Source: Prostheceraeus crozeri (taxonomy: Eukaryota; Platyhelminthes; Polycladida; Euryleptidae). Taken from it: 64,000 nt of DNA. This document shows, piece after piece, positions 55,691 to 64,000 of this stretch; within the stretch, counting starts at the first letter, position 1; the number at the start of each line of letters is the position of its first letter. Below the pieces are notes generated by a model. The model was not told where the DNA came from, did no database searches, and was given only the letters and a program-made list of their open reading frames with translations. The stretch spans positions 372,001 through 436,000 of the forward strand of contig CAJQUW010008706.1 of the NCBI GenBank assembly GCA_907163375.1, in the 5' to 3' direction. Both the position numbers and the translations under genes were made by a program.

Positions 55691-57167
55691 ACATACATGC
55701 CGTGAAATGCAAGTGTTAGTGTAGTCAAATAATATTACCGCGACGCACGTTTGTGAAAATAAAGTTTGATCATTGACGTTGTATGACTGACCGAACTCAC
55801 CACAGCACTAGAAAGTTTTATCGAAAAGGTTTTACTGCACAGTGGAGATTGTCTTGTAACTTACTTTCACAGTGTTAGAAAGTTTTATTGGAGACAGTTG
55901 CCAAATGTTTCCCTATTAGAAAATTCAAACTTCACGACTGTTAGATTCGCTTCATCAGGTTTACTAAAAGCAGTTTTCTACTTCAATGAGAGTTTAGAAT
56001 GTTATATGAAAACAGTGTTCGCCACAGCACTAGAAAGTTTTTATCCTTAGTTGAGATCCGGACTGCAGTGTGTAAAATGTTTTATGTGACAGTCTTTTCA
56101 CAAACGGTGAAGTGTAAATTCAGAGTGAATACATCTGTTAGGTAGTCATTAACTTTGGATGTGAAGTAAAGCGAATCTGTATACAGAATGAATTGAATAT
56201 TAGACAACGCATGCACGTTTTTGACGACTTGAGTGGTTGAAACCAAGTCTAAGTTTAACATGTTGGATATAAAAGTGAGATGGATAGGAATAAGTGTTGA
56301 ATGTTTTATAAAACCAGATGTTGTCACAAACGTTGAGTGTGATTCCATGACATTGAATCTCGTGGGTTAGTAAAGTCCATCATCCAAGGCTAGGCTCCTC
56401 TACGGTCAGATTTAGGGTTTTATATCACATGTGTTAACCGTTCGTGTAGAATACGTGAAGCACATGTTCGCTTAAACGCAAATGTTGAAATAAGTTTTGT
56501 AAGAAGTCTTTGACAGGTTGTTGTGAAACTTAGCGAACATTGATTGCAGGCGTGTTGGAAGCTGATATAAAGACCTGTAGAAACGCATAAGTCTTAGTTC
56601 AACGACTCGACCATTGAACTCACACAATGAATACGTATGTGTAGAAAACTCATTTGTAGGAAACAGCATTTTCTGTGCGAATGCAGACGATGTAGACATG
56701 ACATTTAACATGGCTTGCAATAGTCAACACGCTACCATTCAAAATGTTTATCATAAAACCTATCCGTGAAAAAACCCCTCCTGTGCCCACAAAGAATCAT
56801 AAGTGCTCTCTGACGCCTGTTTGTCTCGCTAGCCCCTCAGCAGATAGAGTAGAACACAAAGATGAATGACAGCGCAGCCGGTGGGCAATCGTCTGCCGCG
56901 CTAGCCCCTCAGGAGATAGAGTAGAACACAAAGATGTACGCGCTCTCTCTGGCGCCCGTCTGTCACATGAAACAGAGAGCTATCGCATCTGTCCTAGGAT
57001 GCAGGAACGTATCGTAGCACCTAGCTGATTCCCACACAACTCATTGCTATCGCAACGGAAGAGAGATTCACGCGATAAATGCATCTAAGTTTGTTGAGTG
57101 GTTGAGGATGGCAGTCAATGAAAATATGTCTTCCCCTTTTTTCCTCCAACCATAAGTTTAGAGCAAT
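55691..57167. other. unassigned DNA
   Basis: Contains decayed TAGAAAGTTT motifs to about 56040, and a duplicated GCTAGCCCCTCAG-AGATAGAGTAGAACAC unit (56829 and 56909). Minus-strand frames at 56082-56348, 56472-56720 and 57021-57314 have no recognised motif. Confidence 0.35.
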
Positions 57168-57248
57168 ATGATTAGAGCAAACCAGACATTTGAAAGGCTG
57201 TATCATTCTCATATAAAGCAGAGTCTCTTGCATTTTACTATCATAATC

Positions 57249-57622
57249 ATGTCTGAGAAGCCAACAGTGTGCGTGATACCTTTTCGCATCATACACTGCG
57301 GAGAAGAATTCCACAGTGATATCTATGGTGAGGATATTACTGTGGAATTTGTGAAGTACTATTCTTACTTCACCCTGCAGGATGATTTGAGCCGACGAGT
57401 GCGAGAAGAGGCTGAGATGGAGGCAAGTGAGGCCGAGGCGGTGGGGAGTGACGCCGAGACGGTGGGGAGCGAGGCCGAAATGGCAACCAGCGAGAGCGAG
57501 ACGGTCGAAAGTGATAACATGGAAAGTGTGGATGTCATTGTGATATCGGATGATGAAGTAAGAGTTTTACACATGCATACGAATGGCTGTCATCTCAACT
57601 CGTTCATGTTTTCTTTCAGTGA
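57249..57622 (+). CDS. small acidic protein ending in a SUMO-interaction-like motif
   Basis: TATAAAG (57211-57217) stands 32 bases before ATG 57249. The exon encodes about 45 globular-looking residues (VCVIPFRIIHCGEEF), then a repetitive acidic part (EASEAEAVGSDAETVGSEAE). It ends VDVIVISDDE at GAA|GTAAGAG (57557/57558). A 62-base intron ends TTTTCTTTCAG (57619), and the next codon is TGA, giving 103 residues. If unspliced the frame runs to 57704. V-I-V-I followed by S-D-D-E is a textbook SUMO-interaction motif. The family is unknown. The compact layout resembles viral or element genes more than host genes. Confidence 0.55.
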
Positions 57623-58122
57623 TGGAGTGAGTGATGGCCGTTCTTTAGTTCATAAAATCATCATGCACACATACAGCACACTGTTTCACCACATTTCCTC
57701 GTAAATGCATCATGAGTTTTATAAGAACTTCCTTCTAATGCAGCTAAAGCGGTCCCAAGCCCGCCACATATCTTCGGATATGGAATGCAGAGGGGAAGGA
57801 TATATGATGAATGGAATGAAATGGGAGGACACTCTTGCACCACATGCAGCCACAAACACATTTCTATCTTCATTTAGATGACATTCAATCACTTGAATTC
57901 TAATGTGACCTAATCCTTAGATCTCAGTACAGTCAACTCTCTAACGTACTTATTAAACCTATTATCTCTAACTTTACAAACACTGAAAGGATTCTAACAT
58001 GATTTCAAATTTTACAAACATCAACTTTATTTCTAACGTTACAAACAGTGAAATGCTTGTGACCCTATTTTATACTTTACCTATCTTGCAAACACTGAAA
58101 TGATTCTGATATTATTCCTAAC
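57623..58122. other. downstream of the small acidic gene, start of a tandem array
   Basis: From about 57950 the sequence consists of diverged units with CTAACTTTACAAACA-TGAAA, related to the arm that follows. I see no gene. Confidence 0.5.
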
Positions 58123-58456
58123 TTTACAAACAGTGACATGGTCTTGACTTTATTTTATACTTCGCCTATCTTACAAACACTGAAAGGATTCTAACATGAT
58201 TTCAAACTTTACAAACATCAACTTTATTTTTAACGTTGCAAACAGTGAAGTGAATCTGACTTCATTTATATTTCACCTATCTTACAAACAGCGACATGGT
58301 GATAACTTTATTTCTAACTTTACAATCATCAACTTTACTTCTAACTTTACAAACAGTAAAATGGTTGTAACTTTATTACTAAGTCAATCCACTCTATTGA
58401 AACGACAAGAAAACGACACAGTATGACCATGATATGTTATTGAAACCCACACAGCT
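58123..58456 (+). repeat. left arm of an inverted repeat made of tandem units
   Basis: Matches the reverse complement of 63556-64000, except that the right arm has one extra unit of about 110 bp. The units contain ATTTCAAACTTTACAAACATC and ACAAACAGTGA. The 76-codon frame here and the 113-codon frame at 63586-63927 (-) are translations of the repeat. Confidence 0.88.
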
Positions 58457-59754
58457 TTTTTGTTATACTACCAATTCATTTCATGTCTTCTATCCTATAC
58501 ACTCAAAACCTGCAACGACATTTATTCTATTACACCTGAAATCTATTGACATGTGATACATTACATTAAATCTTCGATATCAAATACTATCATGAAACAA
58601 CTATCAGTACCTGACTCTAAACATGCGCTGATTCCCACATTTATGACATAAGTAATTTTTTTTTCTATCATGTGTACATGCTACATACTACATGCTCATC
58701 AATATGAAAGGCTTTCAGTGACTTAACTCTTAATGTGTCCATGTCAAGCTTTTGGAAATAACTTTTCATGTACAGTTGACATACAATCAATTTCAACGGA
58801 TGCTCCAGTCATAGCATGTTATTCCTGCTTTCGCACTCATGGTGTCATGCTGCATCAACAAGTTGCTTCTATCTAACTTTTACATGAATAAACCAAACGC
58901 CCTGATGCTATATGATTATGTCTCGATATGCTATTGTTGTTTCTTTTAACTATGTCACTGATTCGAACAGTTAATTACACTACCTATTCAATAAACTTTG
59001 CAATCTCAATCTTTGCTTTCATCGAATATGAACCTCTAATTTACATACAACAACTATGATATGTGTTCTATCTTATACACTCAACCAGTAGAGACATTCA
59101 TTCTGTTACATCCATGAACATGATGTGATAAAATTCACATCATCTCAAAACCCTTAAACAGCGCTTGTCTTCAAACATATGCTGAATCCCACACAGCTTG
59201 TTTGTTACACTGCCAATTCATTTCAATGTGGGCTAATCTTGCATCACTCATTTCATGTAACACAACTTTTCACTTTAATTATTCCCAGAATGTTACTGCA
59301 GTGGTCTCTACACAATCCCTACCATGTATTCTAACACTCTAATCACTGTGCAATGACTGTTGTGAATTGTATCGCATTCACGTACATGACCCAGACTTGT
59401 AAATTCCTGTTACTCAGGTGTGAGAAGGTTATGAGAACCTAAGATGCTTCGGTTGTTATTTCAGTTTACACGAGTAACATTTGATGTCTTCATGTCTAGT
59501 AACATGTATGAGTTACTTCATAACTCTAGTTTAATGGAGACTTTGATTATTCATTCTTAGCTCGCTGAAGATGAGTGTTTGTATCACACTGTGAAGAGAG
59601 ATTGCAAACTAATGAAGATAGAAATTTGATATCTGTATACGTTTGGCGAGTGAGTGGCCATCCTTTCATCCCTTTCATCAATTTTCAACCCATCCTCTGA
59701 GTTCAACGGGCTTGGAACCGTCAGAAAGTGAAAACACTTTCTGGCCTCATTATG
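58457..59754. other. unassigned AT-rich DNA inside the inverted repeat
   Basis: No gene is supported. A CCCACACAGCTT-TTTGTTACACT block recurs at about 58447, 59190 and 62221 with similar following sequence (CAATTCA-TTCAATGTG-GCTA). Confidence 0.45.
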
Positions 59755-59850
59755 GGTAGCCTCATGAAGGCTGTTTGGGACATTCACTAGCCTCATGAAG
59801 ACTGTTTGGGACATTCACTAGCCTCATGAAGGCTGTTTGTGGCGTTCCAT
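59755..59850. repeat. 33-bp tandem repeat, three copies
   Basis: CTAGCCTCATGAAGGCTGTT followed by TGGGACATTCA is repeated about three times, just downstream of the stop codon of the coiled-coil gene. Confidence 0.85.
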
Positions 59851-59859
59851 GACTCCTCT

Positions 59860-61229
59860 CTACTTTTGCTCGAAGATCTCTGTAAGAAAGAAAAATAGTG
59901 TTAGAGTTGATTGAGAGGCAATGACGTTCGAGTAACTTACTAGGAATTTTCCTCTTCACTTTTCTCACTGAAAAATCACACAGTCGACCGTCTACCTCCA
60001 TACTGATATGAATGCAGGTGACCCCACCTCCCTCGTAGCACTCCTGCGTGGTGTTTAAATCATCTGTAACAGTAGCCACGCCACATACTTGGTTTCTGTA
60101 GATTAACAGGTGTACCTCTACGTGTCTTCTCTTCATTTCCTTGTTGATGTCTTCAGCCTGACTAAGTCTCCTCTTCAGCTCATGATTTTCTTCTCTCATC
60201 CCTTGACAGTTTCTCTCTATCACACCAAGTCTGGTAACCTCCTGCCTCTGATGATTCAACTCGGATACTACCTCCTCATAAGCCATCTCCTTCTCCTTCC
60301 ATTCCCGCCTCTCTTTCATTAATGTTTCCTCTCTCTTCTGCAGCTGTAATACTTTCTCCTGTAAGACTTTCACCGTTCCCACTTTAATTTCTAGTTTGGC
60401 TATGTCCTGCACCATCTCTTTATTTTGTCTATTCATGGCCTCATAGCATTCCTTGAGCAGCATGTAATGGGCTTGCTGTGATGCCTTCGCCTTCAACTCA
60501 TCTCTATCTAGAGCTCTTGTTTGTTCGCGTATACCGCCTTTCTTTGGCGTAGAAGTGTTAAGTGGCTCCTCTACATGTTCAGATGCGCGCTTAGATACTT
60601 GTTCAGATTCCTGTTTACCACTCATGAAAACGGCTCTCACCTCCTGTACTTCCCCTTCCTCCTCATTGCTGCTTGTATCGCTGAGGAAATGATCGCTCCC
60701 ATCATCATTCAAGTCTACAATGTGTCTTACAGCCGCCCTCTCCTCCTGCCTTCGTCTATACAAGTCATCAAACAACTTTTTGAAGTGACAGTTAGAAATA
60801 GACGCACTAGGACACTGGTCATGTCTTTTCCTAAATTCGACAAAGTCAGAGTCTGCTTCCACAGCATGATGGACACAGGTCTTTATTTCAAAGACCTTCT
60901 TATGCTCCCCAATGTGTTCCACCTGTCTCAAGTGCTTTTTATATTCGGTCCCTCTGCATACTTTATCGCATGAACATCTCGTGACGCTGTAGCGCGAAGA
61001 CTTTGATAAAACCATGTTCAAACTGCAAGATAAAAGTTAGTTATTTACTACAGTTCTCACAAGAAAGCACTGTTTATCAGAAACATGTTTCTAATAAATG
61101 GTATAGGACAGACAATGATGGCCCTAATCTTAAGACCCTAGTGTTAGAAAGTGTATCAGTGATGCCTGTAAGATCTGACTTTAAATCTCTAACTTAGAAC
61201 GTTTGGTAGCAAACGTCAGACGACTCACC
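59860..61229 (-). CDS. coiled-coil protein with N-terminal Cys/His motif, spliced
   Basis: The coding start is ATG 61015. It lies seven bases inside an exon whose acceptor (CTAACTTTTATCTTGCAG) is excellent. A donor at 61228 (CGACG|GTGAGT) suggests a leader exon. The main exon ends at 59941 before GTAAGT. A 61-base intron ends TTTCTTACAG, and the last exon adds a few codons to TAG at 59862-59860, giving about 364 residues. Residues 10-50 have CSCDKVC, HLRQVEHIGEH and CVHH, a possible zinc site. Residues 95-120 are acidic. About 175-290 form a long coiled coil. No family is recognised. Confidence 0.65.
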
Positions 61230-63555
61230 GTCGAAAGGAGGAAACAGGAGTGACATTGGTAGGGAGAAGCACCTTACATACTTCTCTCTCACAAAGACAG
61301 AATATGCCAATGTCCAAATTTGGTCATGTCTCCTTCAAACGATTTCATCTCACCATATTTGGAATCTCAACTGCTAATTTTCCTGACTGACGCAGGGAGT
61401 CAAGATTGCCATAAATGGGCATTCTCGCTTCGTTGTGACGGAAGGGGAATCACGCTCGGCTCACGCTTTGTGACAGCGATCTCTTTATCCTGAGTGGTAA
61501 GTTTGTATGACCCTCAAGTGAACTGAATGTATCCGAAGATGAAAAGATTGACTAGTTCCTAGCGAGTGATAAAATACATGGAATGACAAACGTACAGATG
61601 CTCACAATGATACTTAGGGGCTTCACACCATTTGAATGTTTTCTTATATCATGCTCACTTTCGAAGAGGTTTGATTCAATGGTTCATTCGAAGGATGTTT
61701 GTAAAGTTCAATACTGCATTCCCATGACATTTCAATTTTATGTGTTTATACAAGTGTATAAGCTTTCACTGGACTCGCATCGTCTTATAAAGTGTTCGTT
61801 TACGCAGCACATGAAGCTATATCTCCCAATAATGTTGAATTCAATCTCTCTCACACACACACTGTCACTTAAACCATGACTGGAATACAGTTCTCACACA
61901 TCAACTTTATTTCTAACGTTACAAATGCTGAAAGGATTCTAACATTATTTTATACGTCCCCTATATTACACATACTGAAAGGATTCTAGCATGATTTCAA
62001 ACTTTACAAACATCAACTTTATTTCTAACGTTACAAACAGTGAAATGCTTGTGACACTATTTTATACTTTACCTATCTTGCAAACACTGAAATGATTCTG
62101 ATATTATTCCTAACTTTACAAAAACTTGTAACTTTATTACTAAGCCAATCCAGTCTGTTTGAAGCCCAACTTTATGTGAAAAGAAAACGACACAGTATGT
62201 ACATGATATGTTATTGAAACCCACACAGCTTTTTGTTACACTAACAATTCAGTTCAATGTGAGCTAGTCTTGTATCACTCATTTCATACGACATAACTTT
62301 CACTTAGTTATTCCTACAATGCTACTACTATGTGTTCTAAACTTTATGAGATCACTTTCACTTCTATCTCACACTTTCTTCATCATCTAACCAAGTGAAT
62401 AAAATTGATGATACATTATCTGACTAAACGTATTGAGTCACATTCTACACAAACAGATATTACTAACATGGATCATATAAAACGCTAAGGCTTGTCATAG
62501 GGTTGACTATGCTATGGTCTTAGTGATTTATCTATGTAACATACACTTTTAAAACGCTAAATCCTTAAATCTCAACACAGGGACACCTATCCTATGGATT
62601 TAGGAGTTTTGCTGTATAATTTAGTAAACTTATGTCTCTGTCAGCATACGACTTTTAAAATACAACACTGACTGATGAATGAGGATCATATATTCCTAGC
62701 TTGGATAACAAGAAACTTTCATGCGTTGACTATTATATATTTTCCTCATGAACTCTTTACACACTTATGATTCCAATCACTAAGAAACATACAACGCTTC
62801 TATTGAACATGCATTAATCACCTTTCAGCTGACCACATCCAATGTAAAGTGTATAACGTAATGAGTATGTATTTATCTCTCATCAACGATATGAAATCTG
62901 ACTTTTCACTACGAAAATAAAGTCTTACCTTCAAAGTCATTTTATAAAGCGAACATATGCATCACGCATTCTACACTAAAAGAGATCGTTCATTTGTATT
63001 ATCCAAATTCCTAAATCCAACGGTAGGTAATCCTACCCTTCAGATGATGCACTTTAGCAATTTAGCTATGTCATTCACCAATGGCGTTGGACAAGTTTAA
63101 CACTTGTCATGAAGTTGAGTTCTCATCAGATGAATTTAATAAGAGCTTCTTCATTTTCTAAGAAAGATAAAGATCCATGAATCTAGTGTTTGTGTGTGGC
63201 ACAGTCTGCACAGGCTTCGCCTTTCTCTGCCTGCAAAGCAGCCAGGAGAAAGACTTTCCCATCTTCACCCTGCATCCACAGCGGAGCTCAAGGGTTCGAC
63301 TCATGTCAAAGAAAGCGATATCGGAAGACATTGCTTTAAACGACTTGTAGTTGATGAATGAGTGTGAACGTCTCCCTTATATTTCTCCCACATTTTTGTA
63401 ACTGGCTAGCAAGACATTGAAGAATTGAACAAATCGGCAGTGTCCATGCTTTAGCAGCAAATGGTTTCTTGCGCGCGCGGAGTGCACAGTAACGAATTGT
63501 CAACGTGAGAATCCTTTCAGCCACCCACGATAATCTCTCCGACGCGACTGCAATG
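61230..63555. other. unassigned DNA with a third copy of the tandem units
   Basis: The start may hold the promoter and leader exon of the coiled-coil gene (GATAAAGAG on the minus strand near 61490). At 61895-62240 units like those at 57950-58456 reappear in direct orientation, followed by the CCCACACAGCTTTTTGTTACAC block. No gene is supported in the rest. Confidence 0.45.
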
Positions 63556-64000
63556 AGCTGTGTGGGTTTCAATAACATATCATGGTCATACTGTGCCGTT
63601 CTCTTGTCGTTTCAATAGAGTGGATTGACTTAGTAATAAAGTTACAACCATTTTACTGTTTGTAAAGTTAGAAATAAAGTTGATGATTGTAAAGTTAGAA
63701 ATAAAGTTATCACCATGTCGCTGTTTGTAAGATAGGTGAAATATAAATGAAGTCAGATTCACTTCACTGTTTGTAACGTTAGAAATATAGTTGACGTTTG
63801 TAAAGTTAGAAATAAAGTTATCACCATGTCGCTGTTTGTAAGATAGGTGAAATATAAATGAAGTCAGATTCACTTCACTGTTTGCAACGTTAAAAATAAA
63901 GTTGATGTTTGTAAAGTTTGAAATCATGTTAGAATCCTTTCAGTGTTTGTAAGATAGGCGAAGTATAAAATAAAGTCAAGACCATGTCACTGTTTGTAAA
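63556..64000 (-). repeat. right arm of the inverted repeat, continues past the window
   Basis: The reverse complement of 58123-58456 with one more internal unit. The inner boundary is sharp: AGCT at 63556-63559 pairs with 58453-58456, and homology stops there on both sides. The outer boundary is beyond the window. Confidence 0.88.

Noticed and set aside
57021-57314. 97-codon antisense gene across the promoter of the small acidic gene
   Set aside because: It overlaps the TATA box and coding start of a better-supported gene and has no recognisable motif.
58196-58426. 76-codon and 113-codon proteins in the terminal repeat arms
   Set aside because: They are repeat translations present on both arms with different unit numbers.
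59762-59860. C-terminal extension of the coiled-coil protein with repeated VNVPNSLHEA peptides
   Set aside because: The donor at 59941/59940 and acceptor at 59880 remove the intron and bring in an early stop; the peptide repeats come from a 33-bp tandem repeat.

Overview
The window looks like AT-rich nuclear DNA of an animal, most likely a marine or other non-arthropod invertebrate. The reasons are GT-AG introns, the density of LINEs, Penelope-like elements (PLEs), hAT, pogo/Tigger and piggyBac relics, a Polinton, and an interstitial CCCTAA-type (TTAGGG) tract. The species cannot be named from sequence alone. Very little is ordinary host gene. I see two joined exons of a small cysteine-rich protein (13838-13930 and 21323-21534) and, at the right end, two compact genes of unknown origin with introns of about 60 bp (57249-57622 and 59860-61229).

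Left part (1-26.6 kb): a graveyard of mobile DNA. It holds PLE reverse transcriptase and GIY-YIG fragments (465-851, 3400-4440, 6058-6309, 7595-7802, 15794-17224), LINE tails (7796-8100, 20259-21165, 26040-26585), a nearly complete pogo/Tigger transposon with TA target sites (11367-13704), a non-autonomous hAT with 8-bp target sites (18182-19835), and a decayed piggyBac (23515-24907) among repeated TTAA-centred palindromes. Four long inverted repeats (1656-1733, 2168-2935, 3400-4440, 15070-15701) are a notable concentration.

Centre (26.6-52.5 kb): a nest. A Penelope-like element of the kind with an N-terminal GIY-YIG domain (Naiad-like) carries about 0.65-kb direct repeats (pseudo-LTRs). A 20,887-bp Polinton/Maverick (26618-47504) sits inside its first repeat, with 300-bp terminal inverted repeats and a perfect 6-bp target duplication. 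It carries protein-primed DNA polymerase B, chromodomain integrase, packaging ATPase, adenain-like protease, double-jelly-roll major capsid protein, penton, a basic core protein and several accessory genes. Some genes look whole. The polymerase, the integrase and a TBP-like gene are broken, with roughly eight to ten breaks in the element as a whole.

The most striking item is an uninterrupted 312-codon Polinton reading frame whose last 102 codons are a full-length histone H4 joined in frame to a novel domain of about 210 residues. Next to it is a UBA-RING protein resembling the tail of inhibitor-of-apoptosis proteins. Elsewhere in the element is a protein with two TBP-like repeats. Many Polinton genes share a TATATAAGG-type TATA box, some with a CRE/AP-1-like site upstream. 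Together these suggest an element equipped to act on host chromatin, transcription and ubiquitin pathways.

Right part (52.5-64 kb): G-rich and 330-bp tandem repeats, a 7-copy tandem array, a small acidic protein ending in a SUMO-interaction-like motif, a coiled-coil protein gene, and inverted repeat arms (58123-58456 and 63556 to the window end) that may bound a further large element running past the window.
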